A program made the translations under genes and the position numbers. From contig NC_088313.1 in assembly GCF_910592395.1 (NCBI RefSeq), positions 7,814,501 to 7,878,500 on the forward strand: DNA of 64,000 bases. The letters are read 5' to 3'. Positions 10,620-23,900 of the stretch are shown one piece after another. The stretch is from Lineus longissimus (Eukaryota; Nemertea; Pilidiophora; Heteronemertea; Lineidae). The stretch's first letter is position 1, and each line of letters begins with the position of its first letter. The notes beneath the pieces were generated by a model. That model was not told where the DNA came from. It did no database searches and saw only the letters and a list, made by a program, of their open reading frames with translations.

Positions 10620-12560
10620 TGTTCTGATTTGTGTTCAAACTATTGGAAACTTCGGAAATTAATTCTATTAGTTCTACTATTCTGCAGGAGTATATTATAG
10701 CCATTGATGTTGACAGCTAAAAGCACGAAAACTTTGTTTGTTTATAAAACTGTATCGAGTGTTATCGAATCGAATGGATGTGTCGATCGTCGGGGCGGAT
10801 TGATATGTGGTTGTGCGTCCAATGCGATTAGGTCATTCAGTTAGTTTGAGAAAGATCATGATCATGAAGATGCCTGTTGTGTTATCATAACCGGAATATA
10901 ATTTAAAGTTATTAGTGGTGTTGTCATTGCCATTTTTTGCATGGAATGATAGTTCGAGAGCTCTCATCGACGTATTCAGCATTGACGGAAAGTAGGTCCA
11001 GATTTGGCAACACGCCAGCTGTCGCACATGTTCGGCATGTTCACGAATTTGCACAGGTAAGAATGATGTTAGAAGATTTTATCTCAATGTAACTTTGATT
11101 TTCTGCCAGCCATTGGCCATAAGAACTCTTATGTGACGAAGTAGATTGTAGTATGAATCCCATAGTATTGTAACGTAGCGATGTGGTGCCGTTTGAGGCC
11201 TAATATATCCCGTAAATTTAGGTCGCCGAGGACGATGTTGACAACGAAACGATCATAAAATGGGGTGGCCGATTTTTCTGCACGTCTTGGCAATTTTGGA
11301 ACGAAAATTTCGGCTGTCGTAGTCATGTCAATGGCTGTGGCTGTGCTCAGCTGTAAATGTTACCATTTGGAGTCGTCGTGCCATAGTGAATTAAAATCTG
11401 TAGTTATTTATTAGAATGTTTAAGTAAGTGATGAAACTCCCAAGGTAATAATCGAGGACTAGAGATATAAAGTGCATGCCTCCTACAGTACGGTAAGCAA
11501 TGATTGAAGTGTCGTCGATCAATTTGGAATATGCTGAATAAGTGCAGGGATTCCTGTCCGGCATTCCATTTGTGAAGCCATTTACTGATTTAGGTCTCAA
11601 TGTTTACCTTTCTCTGGTTGGGAGTTTCATCACTACCTTCACTATGGTTGTGCAGTACAAATTTTCGAATGGAATAGAATGCTGGGACTAGCTCGGAAGA
11701 TTCAAGGACACCCCACACCCTATTTGATAGTACCTCATCATCAAGTCCACATTAACATTTAGGACATCCAGTGTTGTCAATAATGGACCAGTTACAGCCA
11801 CTCGGGTTTGTTGATTATAAACAAATTCTTTGTCCCCAGGTAAACATTGATCATGGACTAAATGTCCTACATGACCTTGATTCCAGGCCTGGTCATGTAA
11901 CATGCTGGTTATTAATTTCAAACAGGCCTTGTGTCCAGGTAGGAAATGAAATTCAACCATTCCACGCATTGTACATGTTGTTGTTACACTTCTACCTGAA
12001 GACAAGGCTTTGTAAACAAGGGTATGTTTGTAAGAGGTCCATTTTCAGGAGGTTACTTCTACACCACTAACTCATCTTTAAGCCCAGCTCTTGGCTCGCA
12101 TCATGTGGGCAGGATTGGCTGTTGAGTGTTATGGTTCAGTTTGTGAGATGGCCTAATTTAATGAGGTTACACTATTTTTTTGAAAATCAGCCCACAGGAC
12201 TGACTTTTCAGGAAATTAAGTGTGCCCTTCGAAAGTTACATCTCTTAGTGGATTTGCTTCCATAGATGCCTTGTTCAGCACATCACCTGATCAAGTACAC
12301 ACTGTATCCGGTGGTGTACCTAGCTAAGTCCTGAATAGGGGAAAAATCTATAGTCTGTTTGATAATACTATTTCGCCCATCGATGTCAGCCTTCTTTATT
12401 TGGTGTTCATAACCCTGCTCTTTCTTTACAGATTCACTGTTGTTTAATAACCTCCTTATTTTATTCCTACAGATTTCATCATGATTCTACACACACCACT
12501 TTTCTTTGCTCGTCTTGATGCTTAAGTAACGTTTCATTTATACGTATTCCAGGTTCATCC
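10620..12560. other. Non-coding interior of the Helentron-like element
   Basis: I see no convincing gene on either strand here. The short ORFs have no recognisable motif. The stretch ends at the start of the RPA-like gene. Confidence 0.4.
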
Positions 12561-12565
12561 TCAAC

Positions 12566-14202
12566 ATGGCTTCCGCAACATCAAATTCAAATCAAGACAA
12601 ACGTAAAGCAGAAGAGGTCGACAAAGTCGGATATATCCACAATGTATCCCCTATGAAGCGTAGCAGAACCAATCATGACTACTTTAACTCCACGTTGCAA
12701 ATAGGACCAAATGCATATACGAACATCTTAGGATTCCACAAGAAACATCTAGCCCAACTGAAAGAAGCAGCACAACACAAGTAAGTATAACACTAACAGT
12801 CAACAGCGAACGACGCCATCGTCATGTCAAATCATAATTTCACAGATGCCAATATTATTGGTAAATTATTAATTTTCTCTTCAATTAAAAATAACCATAG
12901 AAGACTTTGTTCCCTGGAAACACGAAAAAAAGACAATCCCTCCTCTTTACAACAATTTCAGTATTACCTGTCATCATGTCTTATTATTTCAAACCTTCAT
13001 CTTCAACTATCAACATAACAAAACTTTGCATGTATTCTTCTATTTCAGAAGCCCAGTTAAAATAAACAAGGCTGCACTCGTACCTAATTTGAAAGAGAGC
13101 AACAAAATGGATATAAAGATACAGTATCCAACACAGATTTCAACTCACCCAACGGCGCTGTCATTCAAGTATAAACAACCACAGGAAGAAAAGTCACTCA
13201 CCATGCCAACCATCAAAGATATCAAAACCCATCAAGCAATTGAACGACAGAAGGTCAGTTCTTCTCGACAAATAATACATTTCTAATATTGCTCAATATA
13301 ACTAAAACACAACAGTAAACCTTAGAGCTTACTTAGACTATAATTTACAACTACGTACTATAGTACACATCAACCTCGTCAAGTCCAATTAACTTGCACC
13401 TTAAATCAGATTCATGATTAATCATGGCCAACTAATTACAACTGAGTCTTTAGATAGTTATCCACTAAAATCTTAACAATATCAAACACTAATTCAGGCA
13501 CCTTACGTTTTATCCCTAATGCTTGGTGCTTTCCTTTTTCAGCTCAATGTCACAGGCCGAATTACAAAGGTTCTGGAAGAAGAATCCATACAGTCAGTGT
13601 TTGGCACGGACCTCGCAAAGAAAGTATTTGCCCTTGCCGATGAAGAAGAAACCATCGCCATCGCTCTGTATAGTACCTTGATACCTACAGTCGAATTGGA
13701 CAAAACGTACTCTTTCAAAAATGTATCTATCCGCCAGAACAACGAGACAAAGACCCTCACCACAACACCAACAACTGAAATAACGCCAGCTGATGATATC
13801 ATTGCTTGTGACAAACTTCCAAAATGTGAAAATGTTTCACATCTCCTGCTGGCAACTTGTCAACAAATTGAAGTCTCCAGTTCAAAATCCTGCAGCAGTT
13901 GTAAAAAGAATTTACCAAACCCGAACATCCTGCAAGCTAAAACATTCAAATGCCCCAACTGTAACATGCGACAAATCACTGAACTTGTCACAAATCATAT
14001 TAAAGCCAAGATGAACATCAAAGACAATGGCAACATTTATCGCTTAACTGCCTTCTCAGATCTATTAACTAACTTCCTGAAAGCCAACTTCATCAACCTG
14101 GATTCAATAGAAGATATGGAAGTTTTCTTCCTAGAGTTGCCACCTTTTCATTTATCATACAACTCCGCTACCATGGCTGTAACATACATGGCCACTCATT
14201 AA
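12566..14202 (+). CDS. RPA1-like OB-fold / zinc-ribbon protein (359 aa)
   Basis: Three exons, 12566-12780, 13049-13253 and 13543-14202, have GT-AG junctions and join in frame to 359 residues ending in TAA. Residues 1-70 are basic and disordered-looking (KRKAEEVDK, MKRSRTNHD). The middle has the pattern NVTGRITKVLEEESI ... EEETIAIALYSTLIPTVELDKTYSF, typical of an OB-fold. The C-terminal half has CSSCKKNLPN ... CPNC, four cysteines like the zinc ribbon in the third DNA-binding domain of RPA1. It probably binds single-stranded DNA. RPA-like genes are known cargo of Helitrons and Helentrons, which fits its position. No Rep/helicase partner was found, so the element alone could not move. It looks intact; the start is the first ATG of the open frame. 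Confidence 0.6.
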
Positions 14203-14565
14203 CACTTGAACAAGACAAAAGTCCAGTTCTGTTCTGAGTTCATACTTCATATGCCCCTATCTGTACATTTGCTAAAGAACGTACATGTATGCTCAGTTCA
14301 TCAACCTATCATAGTTATCTTAAAGTTACATGTTATTATTTCATTTCATTGTGATCTGTGATTGATTTGACTTGTGCAATTTGTTACATTTCTTCAATAT
14401 CGAACTGTAATAGAGGTTTCCCACATGACATTTGACAAACACCTCCCAGTGCATTTCCTCTACGACCATATCGTAACAACATAATAGAATACTAGTATGC
14501 ATTTGCAGGTCACCCTCTGATGACAGTGGGATTTCTCTATATCATTGTTATCTTAAAGTCACATT

Positions 14566-14625
14566 TTTGGCTCACCGTAGGGGAGTCGATACAATAGCGC
14601 TGTGTCCATCGTCGTCGTCCATCGT
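14566..14625 (+). mobile_element. Helentron-like 5' end fragment
   Basis: TTTTTGGCTCACCGTAGGGGAGTCGATACAATAGC followed by GTC triplets resembles the 5' end of the GGTGAGC family (E1, E3 and the element at 38950). The matching 3' end is not clear, so this may be a truncated or nested copy. Confidence 0.45.
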
Positions 14626-14829
14626 ATGCTGTGCTCTGTTTTATTTCATTTTGTTTAATCTGTAATTCTATATCTAATTCTATATGTAATTCAAATGTGA
14701 TTCACACGAATCAAAACTATATCAGGTGGCACACAAAAAACAAGTACACAATATATTTTGTTATCAGTCAAAAAGTCTCCATCGCATTGTAATGCAATTT
14801 CTTGCACATTTTTTTGTTTGACATCTTTC

Positions 14830-15365
14830 ACATCTTCTGATAAGAGTTTCAATGAAACATCTGAAATGTTTTAGAAGTAATAGGCATTTGAAAAATTGGA
14901 CAGAAAAGTGTAATGCCAGACCTTCAATAACCACAAAAACAAATTTCTGGCTATAACTGCCATAATATTGCTGGTATGATTATGATTTTGATGTCAAAGT
15001 ATACGTTGTCGTGACCAAGAAATCATTTAAACTTGGTTTAGGAGTTGTTACACCATTGCATCATGGGAATTGCTTCTGGTTTTTTAGGCCAATTCACAGC
15101 CATCTTTGATTTCCCATAATGCGATTGTGGTGCAACTCCGAAACCTGGCTTAAATGATACCTTGACCCAAAAAACCTATATTTCGACACTAAAATAGTTA
15201 TCCTATCTGGAATATTATGGAAGTTATAGCTAAAAAATATGTTTTATGAATCACCCTACATGTCATAGGCCTGGCATTTTCATATCATACCTCAATTTTT
15301 CAAATGCTAGTAACTTCTAAAATATTTTAGGTTTTTCATTGAAATTTCATAGTAAGGCGAGAAAG
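14830..15365. repeat. Foldback element (long imperfect inverted repeat)
   Basis: The left arm (about 14840-15050: TTTCAATGAAAC, TTTTAGAAGTAATAGGCATTTGAAAAATTG, CTGGCTATAACTGCCATAATATT) is matched in inverse orientation by about 15120-15350. The loop is near 15070-15110. This is a palindromic MITE-like element of about 530 bp with no coding capacity. Its target duplication was not determined. Confidence 0.55.
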
Positions 15366-15852
15366 AAGTCTAATAATTATGAAATGGCATTTCAGCATGA
15401 TAAATATTTCCATACTTATAATGAAAACGTTTGTGGACTCATTTTTTTCTGCACCACCCGATATATATACTTTGAAAATGATTCCAATCACCTGCTGGTC
15501 AGGACAATTTGATACCAATAAAAAAACATCTCATTTTTCAACTCTTGGTTCATTTGTTCAATTATTTTCCTGTCTTCAGCATCTAAGCTATGCTACATTG
15601 CCCCAGTATCAGTAAGATAACCACAGATTCCAACTACCACATATGGACCACTTCCAACTTTCCTAATACAAGTAAGAAATATGGTAATTTACGTGTTCGC
15701 TAAACACCTTCAGCACTCCTACTCTGCAATCAGGACAATATAACAAAAGACATCTTCAGTCATCATATAAAAGCTACTTCATACAGCCTGTCAGCTCAGT
15801 ACAATCCCCATGTGCCTTTTTTTAATTGCTATCAATGGTTGCATGTCCTGTC

Positions 15853-15882
15853 GGCAAGCGCCAGCCCCATGGGCCTCTTGTT
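15853..15882 (+). mobile_element. Second Helentron-like 3' end
   Basis: GGCAAGCGCCAGCCCCATGGGCCTCTTGTT is a diverged version of the 3' end at 27044-27075 and 38351-38382, keeping the GGGCCTCTTGTT terminus. It is either the true end of the RPA-carrying element or a decayed nested copy. Confidence 0.5.
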
Positions 15883-16441
15883 AAATCCATTGTCGGAGTT
15901 TGAAAAAGGATTTATTTTCGAAAATCAATTGGTCGTTTTATGTGGTGCTGCTGTATCTCGTCATCTTCAGAAGCTACTGTTTTGGATTATGAATCTGCCA
16001 ACCATACATTTTCAGAAAATGGAGTTACTAGTATATGACCCCTCTTAAAGCATTTTCTTGCCCTTAGATTGTCTGGACCCGGTAATTCCTATTATGCCAG
16101 TGTTTCTATCGGAAGTAATCATGCTCACATATCTCTCATTTCCAGATTTTCAAATCGATTGTAAAAAGTTGGCCTCATCTTCTGCTTCAGACATCATTAG
16201 TACTAACTATTACACCAACCTACAATAAATGTCTCCTTAACTTCACTCTGGCAGGAACCCTGACCTCTTTAAAGGGAAGGACCAATCCTCACCCACAACT
16301 TCATGAATAAATATGCTTTGGGGTCTTAAAAATCAATTTCAATTCATTTTAATCGAAATGCACTGTTAATTTGATCACAATTCTACGATTTGTTTGGCTT
16401 GAATTTGGTTTAATTCGTCGTCTGCTAAAAACTTGACATCA

Positions 16442-16475
16442 GCGCCACCACACGTACGTGACGTCACGGCATGTA
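16442..16475 (+). promoter_or_regulatory. Subterminal promoter block (Kolobok-B left)
   Basis: GCGCCACC (16442-16449), TGACGTCA (16459-16466) and CATGTAT lie 45 bp before the ATG of the P2X7-domain gene. The order equals that of the other Kolobok ends in this window. Confidence 0.6.
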
Positions 16476-16510
16476 TACAATTTACGATCAGCTGTTCAGA
16501 TCCACGCAAA

Positions 16511-17892
16511 ATGATGTCTTCGAGTGATGATTCTTCAAGTCTGTCCAATATAAGCGATAATTTCAACGATAGCAATGAGAGTAGGGGCTCCGAATCTATT
16601 GATCTGGAAGAGGAAGAGTTCGAAGAACAGATTGGTGCCGGTGGGGCGGTGAAAGGATACCAATTCGAGCCGCACGGCGATGAAGATGGCAGTTCTGAAT
16701 TTTCTTCAAATTCGTCTTCAGAATCCGCGGAGGAAGATGCAAATATGGCCAAGTGGAGGGAACGAATGACCACAACGAAATGGTAATTAGTTTTTCCTTT
16801 CAATGTCCTGGGTTGCCAGTCATCGTTTCTCAAATCTTTCGTTGAATCATTGACGAATTTGGCCATAATTAAACATGTTCAAAGATACCAGTTCACCCAA
16901 TGTACAAATCCACTAGCCTACATTACATACATGGACGCACTAAAAATATACACAACTACTACAGGCATGACAGGTGAATGCACTCATCTCCAGTCAGTGT
17001 TGGGAAGTCAATATTGACTGTAGCTACTATATAGGGCCTATGTCTTAGTCCTGTTTAAGTAACAATGTTTAATACCTCAGAATGTGAATGATGATAGACC
17101 ACTGGTAGTGGTTGTTTCTATCAAATGTTATTTCCTCAAAAAATCTAATCATCACTCCACACACATTATAATTATGTTCATTATTTTTTAGGTGCGAATG
17201 TGACAAGAAATGTGTTAACTCACTGATACCAGAGGAGAATGCCTGCTGCCGGGAGTGGGCCCCAATTGATGGAGTACTCGAGGAGTACAACTGTGACTTC
17301 AAGCCAGAGATCGCATGCATAACGGACCATCCTGCTTTCCACAGCTATTGCCTCGATGTCTGGTCCCTGCAGCTTGCATACAGGCTTTTTCATAAGAAGG
17401 AAGTGCCAGGAGCAATAAACTTGTAAGAAGACTTCTTCTATTTTTATTTTTTTATTAAATTATAATTATTCACTGTATTAGTGTGTACACTTTTACAAAA
17501 GAAGAACAATATGGCATCAAATTTGTTGTGTATCATTGTACCAGTAAACCTTTTTAAACCACAAAGATAATTTTTATCTAATGGTCAAGCATATTTTCTG
17601 CTCCATTAGAATTCAAGCCTTACCAGCTCTGACCAGTACACGCAGGCCTAAATTATGCCATCTATGACAGAATCCATTTCTTCATTTCAGGAAATACAGA
17701 CATGTTGCATATCGGAAACTAATCCGATGGTGTTGGAGATATCTTGGAGAAGGGAATCGTGTGCCATTACCAGCCTGTGCTGTTCATTTAATCCGTAAGA
17801 CTTTTCCTCCAGAAGGCGAAATTGTGGGCTTTAAGTATCCACCACTCAAGAACAAAGGCACTAAGAGAAAAAGGCGTAATAATAGTCAGTGA
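16511..17892 (+). CDS. Kolobok-B accessory protein with P2X7 intracellular (ballast) domain, 234 aa
   Basis: Exons 16511-16782, 17192-17422 and 17691-17892 join in frame. The N-terminus is Ser/Asp/Glu rich (about residues 1-60) and ends in GGAVKGYQFEPHGD, followed by AKWRERM. Exon 2 is cysteine rich: CECDKKC, PEENACCRE, then ITDHPAFHSYCLDVWSLQLAYR. Exon 3 has KYRHVAYRKLIRWCW, LPACAVHLIRKTFPPEGEIVGF and a basic tail KRKRRNN. This order is the known signature of the P2X7 receptor C-terminal cytoplasmic domain, a zinc-coordinating fold also found in many stand-alone invertebrate proteins. No transmembrane segment or ATP-binding ectodomain is present, so it is not a receptor. It converges on the transposase with stops 29 bp apart. 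A role in transposition (DNA or partner binding through zinc) is inference. The start at MMSSSDDS is chosen because exon 1 then equals the 272-nt exon 1 of Kolobok-A. Confidence 0.85.
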
Positions 17893-17921
17893 CACTGTTC
17901 AATGTTCAAACAGACTGGTCT

Positions 17922-20900
17922 TTATAATTTCTTGAAACGCTTGTACCTCGCCAAGTAGCCTTCTACTGCTTCACGTTTATCAGGATGTACATATTTGCTA
18001 CTCAGAAAGTCATGTTTTCGTTTGTTTGTCATCTTCATGTTGTTCTTACATCTATGATGAGCTTCATCCATCAGTCTCTTTGCATAGCCTAAAAATAGAA
18101 ATTGTAATTTATGTAAAGAAATATGTTTAGATAATAATAATATTAAAGTTTTCATAATACTGAAACGAAAGTAATTCTTTTTCAATCTGAAGTCTAATAT
18201 GTTCGCTCCTTTGAAAAATCATGCAAGAAATAATTCATAATGTGGAAAAGTAAGCAATCATTGCAAGAGGGGTAAGGGGTGTATCAGCTCCTGTCTATAA
18301 TGTCCCTTCCTTTGGGTACCTACTTGAAACTCTGGTGAGAGTCATAGACACTCTGTACATTCATGTCACCTGTAGATGACAGCACAGTATTTTATTGTGG
18401 AGAATTATGTTTAATAGCAGTGCTGGGACTGTTTGAGTGGTAATGGGTCTGATCAGAGTTAAGTACATGAACTTACCATATGTGCTCTCTTTCCTCACTG
18501 GTCGAACAGAATGACCCCCCTTCTTCACTTTTGGAAAGAAGACGTCCCACCTCTCCTTCCCATCTTTATTGACTGCCTGCTCCTTCTTGCCATTTTCATT
18601 ATAATGTAAGGCAGCAATACATAGTCTGAAATCAAACAGAAAAAAAATGAAAATGCATCGTAGGCCTGTGACAGCGTAGGCCTGTAACAGCTGAAGTAAG
18701 CCAGTGACTGGGCAGTGGGTGGCTGACTTACTTGAGCATTTACAGTATGTGGCATTGAAAGTACACTGGAACAAACATATTGACCACTTGTGAACCATAG
18801 GCATCTTGAAGCCAATAATAGTTATAGTGCCATTCATGTCAACAAAATAAGTTAAGTACGTACTGGTAAACATGTACATGAAGATTGAATTCAGTAGCTA
18901 GGGGATATCAGTTTTCATTATTGCACCCCCTGCACTGCCCAACTGTTCAGCATCACTGCACTGATTATTTAAATGATTCAAAAACTGTCCTACCTGCTTT
19001 CCATGCCATCAGGGAAGAAATGGATCTGTTTTGGTGCGAAATGGTTCACCACACTGTGAAACGCCTCAATTCCAGATGTTTGTTGACTACAGGATATCTT
19101 TCCAATATCTTTGACTAATCTTGGGGCAGTGATGATTTTGGTCAATTCATTGGACACCCTTGTTCCTGAAAATGAAAACAAAACTTACCCATACAGCATG
19201 AACAATTCACAACTTATGCTGAATATAGAGGTCCCTCACATGAAAAGTATTTGCTCAGACTTGCTCTACCATTTAACACAGTTCACAATTATTGCCATTA
19301 TTTAGAATTCCTTTTTGCCATTGTGTTATTACCCCCCCCCCCCCCCCAAAAAAAATAGCCTAGTTTGCTCTTACCATAACATGGAAACCCCCCCCCCCCC
19401 CCCAGGAAAATATTCATTACATTACAGCCAGATCCCGTTAGTGAAGGTTAAAAAGCGAACCTCAGGTTGCAAAGGCAAATGCATTGAGGCCGTGAGGTTG
19501 GAGTTTCTCTTTGAATTGCCCGATGATGTTGTTATTAGGGTAATCAGGCATGATCAGAGATTGGCGCAATCTAGCCTAATCTCCTATGGCATGTCTGGCT
19601 GACCTACCACAGCAGGTGTTACGGAATTTGTTATCGTTACTCCTGCCTGTAAGTGGCACATCATCTGACAAAATCAGAGTGTACTCAGTGTAGGCCTAAT
19701 GGCAATGCTTCAGATGAAGACCTGATCGGTCCTGTCGGATGCTTGTTTCTATATTGCAATATTGTAGTTGATCAAAATATGGTGTTAATTCTAGTTTAAC
19801 CCCCTGTGTGTCTGCATTGGTGCAGGATGCATGACTGCTTTTTCGGACTGTTTGTTTATAGTAGGCCTATGTGAAAAAAACATTTCTTTTTTTTTCATAG
19901 TTTTTTTAATGAGACTGGTTTAAACATGTCATTACAGCCGTTAGGAGAGGTCAAAAAGCGAGCCTCAGGTTGCAAAGGCAAATGCATTGATGCCTTGAGG
20001 TTCACTTTTCTCTCTGAGTTGCCTGATGATGTTGGTATTGGGGTAATCAGGTGTAATCACAGATAGTCTAATCGCCTCTGGCATATCTGGCTGACTGCAA
20101 GCAGCACGTGTTACCTATATATAAGCTGACAAGATGTTGAGTTTAGTAATGGTCAACGGTGTAACTTTTATGTGTTTGCTTTGTGGTTATGTTGGCTGAA
20201 CTTTTGAAACGACTTTTAACCCCTCAGGACCATTCTCCTTAATGTCAAGCCATGCTGCTGCGTAAAATGTAGTGTTGTTAAAGGGAATATCTAGTAGCAG
20301 CGATAATAAACGAGATTTAAATTTTTGGTTTTTGCGGGCTACTTTAAAAACAAAAATTAACTTAGTCACAGCATTTTCTTCTTCTATATGTGTGTATGTG
20401 AGGGGGCGTCTACACTTAGCTTCAATGTTTTGACATTGCTCAGGTTCCGGACACTTGCGTATGGGTGGAGGCTACGGAAACAGTACCCCTGGAAGTTTAT
20501 GGCTTTCAGGGGGGTTAGAGATAAAGATATATACATGTAAAATAATCATTTGTTCCCTGGACATTCAACTTTTGGAGTTCCCGTCAGAAATTTTAGGGAA
20601 ATCCCAAGGGTGTCTATTACAGTTCATGCCTTTGCGTCACCATTATATCCGGCTCCACAAACCCATGACAGATTCCATGCTATATTCCTGTTCAATTTCA
20701 GTTTCAAGCTAACTGTGACGAAGCGTTTGCCATACAATATTCAAATATCCCAGTACATTTATCCTGTGATAGAGTGGTCTAGTCTATAAAAGAGCCAATA
20801 TTACAGCCTTGCCTCTATCTCGACCTAACTTGAAAATAGTACACATCCCTACGGCCTATATAATGTATGCTATTGTGTGGCCTTACTTACTGACACAGAC

Positions 20901-23900
20901 TCCTTGTAGCCAGGTCAGAGCTATCCGTCCAATTTCAACTTAAGCTAAAAAAATTGCAATGCATCAGGTGTGGATAGACTGCCTATCATGTGATGTCCAG
21001 TTTAGCATGAAGCATGCTGTTTTATCTGTTCTGTTAACACACAGAAAGTGGGTAGAAGGCCAGGGGCAGGGGTAGACGGGAGTGAGAACTCTGGCCTTAT
21101 GATGGTCATCCTCGGTCATCTTGAAGTCACTATCACTATCAGGTTTTCAGTTCTTTCATGACAGACTCCTTCATGAATATGATGATGAATACTTGTTTCA
21201 TCATCTCTGCCTCAGCTTCCAATATTTCATGGACATCAGATAGAAACCAATGCAGAAGCATACACTGCTTCTCCGCATCAAAATCATTGAAGATATACAG
21301 CAACTGTTCCTTGACCAATCCATGACTCATCATTATATAACATTATATAACAATTCATGGCAGGAATTCAGCAACACATTGAGTGCATTCGATTTGGTAA
21401 CCGGAAAAACGCCGACCGACCGACCGACCGACCGACCTACTCGCCGACTCTGACAACCTCACTTACGGCATCCCATTCGCGCCTCCTAGCCCGGTAACCG
21501 GAAAAACGCCGACCGATCGACCGACCGACTGACTGACCTGCCAACCTACCGTCATAGTGCAGTATCCCTTTCGCTTCTCTATAGCACATGTATCTGTGTA
21601 GTGCCCAGCGCAATGGACGTGATGGAGTCCGACGTGTCTGACAGCAGCATCTCCAGTCAATTATACCGGGAAAACGAGCCCACGCGGTAAGGAACTGATA
21701 ACGATACTCTAAAGATATGCTTTGTCTACATGGTTGGTGGATATAAAAACATGATTTGGGCCTAATCTATGCACTGTAGTTTTTTTACTCGAGTGTCTCG
21801 ACCGATGCAATGCATGAACTGCAACGCGCAACATGCATTTGTTGTCATTTGACTAGCGCACGTGCGCTTGTTTACAATTTCATTTCACGTGACCTGCTAT
21901 CGTGGATTGGATATATCACATTGACTTATGAGACCTGTGACTCAACTACGAAACTCCTTGGGTTGGTAGGTCGGAAGGTTGGTCGGTCAGTCGGTCGGTC
22001 GGTCGGTCGGTCGGTCGGTCGGTCGGTCGGCGTTTTTCCGGTTACCATTCGATTTAATCCACTAATCCACATACCCATATTGCACCAAGTGTAATGAACC
22101 CAGTAAGACAGGTAAACCTAACACAGCAGGTGGTGTCTGTAGTGCAATAGCAGATGTCAAGGAGGAAGGCCTTGGAGTGCAATCAATCAGCTTATCTGAT
22201 CTATTATAAACATCCAGCTGAGAGGCATTCCTCCTATTTTGCTCATATTTCGCTAACGGGGTCTGGCTGTCATGAAAATACAATACCTGCAGTAAGCCAT
22301 TTTTTGCTGTTGCGTCGTCGCTTTCGAAGTCTACCGTGGCCACACTTGGGGAACAGGTTGCCATGACCTTTGTGGATGTTGTGAAGGTGATTATCCAATG
22401 ACTTCCATTTGGCAATTATCAGATCAGATTGACCCTCGGGGGTGTTCGATGCCACATAATAGAGGTGGTTGGTGATGGCCTTACACCACTCCGCAGCTAT
22501 TTCGCACCCTTTCAGCTTCGCAATTTTCAGAACCTTCTTCTTCACATCTGGAAAAAAGTAATCCCAATTAACCATTGATTGAATGAACAATTCTGCATGT
22601 CTTTTGCTGAACTCAAGAAGGAAATAAGACATTCATATGACACCCAAGTACCAAGTCATGGATTCACACAATCGAGGGCTAGCACTAGCAGTATATGCAC
22701 ATTACATGTACTGGTAAACAATATTTGACAATGTCTACATATACAATAGGCCTACAAGCTGAGATGGAATTTCATTAAGCACTCCGTGCAGGAGGTGAAA
22801 GATTCTTGTAGAGTGGCCTGAAATCAATATTTAGTGATTTAATTTTTTTACATCCGTATGAAAACATGTAGGCTTCATGTACTTACTTTTGGCAAGATGC
22901 CATGCATCAAAGAAATGTGAAGTTCCCCCAAGGTTTTCTCTGAGCCATTTCTGTATTTGACAATGTCTGTCAGTGATTATCTTGTTAATCGATACATCAT
23001 TTTCATCAAGGATGCGTACACAGCGGATCAGCCCTTCTTTCTCCATATGAACTGAAGATTTGACCTCTGTACTCTGGAATGGAAATGTCATGGTACCGGT
23101 AAATACAACTTTCATGTGCCATGTTTTGGACCTATGATTTTTCTTTGACTTTGGCAAAATTCGACTTCTGTGAGTTCTACTTATTTAGGCAAGGTTTTAA
23201 TTTACTTGAAACCACTGGCTCAAAAGTATTTACAAACAGCCCTAATGCCTTGTTTCTCATTGTTTGTGAGGAAAACCACAGAAAAACTTTTCAATATCAA
23301 TAATAACTTGGTATAGAGGTGAAAAAAACTTACTTGGACAAGCTCCATGGCTATGATCTTTTTATTGTCAAGGTCCATGAGGGAATACGATCCATACTTG
23401 GCTGAATGGCCAGGTGTATCCGACCTGCCATCACCACCAACGACAAGAGGGGCATCACTCTCCTTAACGTCAACTAGTAGTGCATGTTGTTCTTTGCTCC
23501 ATACTTCTGTCATGGCTGGGCTAAGGTACATGCGCTGGTGATTAAAGTACGTTGTCCTGGAGAAGGCCTGGCAACCAAACAACTTTAGAAAACGAAGAAT
23601 TTTGCCTGGTATGCTGCCCGAAAACAGTATGGAACCTGACAAGAGGATGTTCCCTGCTGGTACCTTGCCACACATCGGTTGGCTGTGCCAAACCCTGGAA
23701 GAAGAAATCACCTTACAATGCATATACAATGGAATATCATTTGAGCCATCTGAAATACATACACTTACCGGTAAATTATTTCAAAGAAAGCAGTGCACAC
23801 TCTAGTAAATCATATGTAATTCACAATGGGCTGTCAGAGTGGCACATTGGCAACATCGGCGCCTGTCACCACTGAGGTCCCGAGTTCGATTCCCAGTCGA

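Noticed and set aside
16511-17892. A true P2X7 receptor gene
   Set aside because: Only the intracellular cysteine-rich domain is present; there are no transmembrane segments or ATP-binding ectodomain, and the gene lies inside TTAA/TIR boundaries.
18361-18879. 172-codon minus-strand ORF as a single gene
   Set aside because: Only its centre (18477-18625) is coding, as transposase exon 10; the rest is intron with GT-AG boundaries and no similarity to Kolobok-A.
23835-23900. A functional tRNA gene
   Set aside because: A- and B-box-like sequences are present, but the arms do not form a full cloverleaf that I can see, and a SINE body follows directly.
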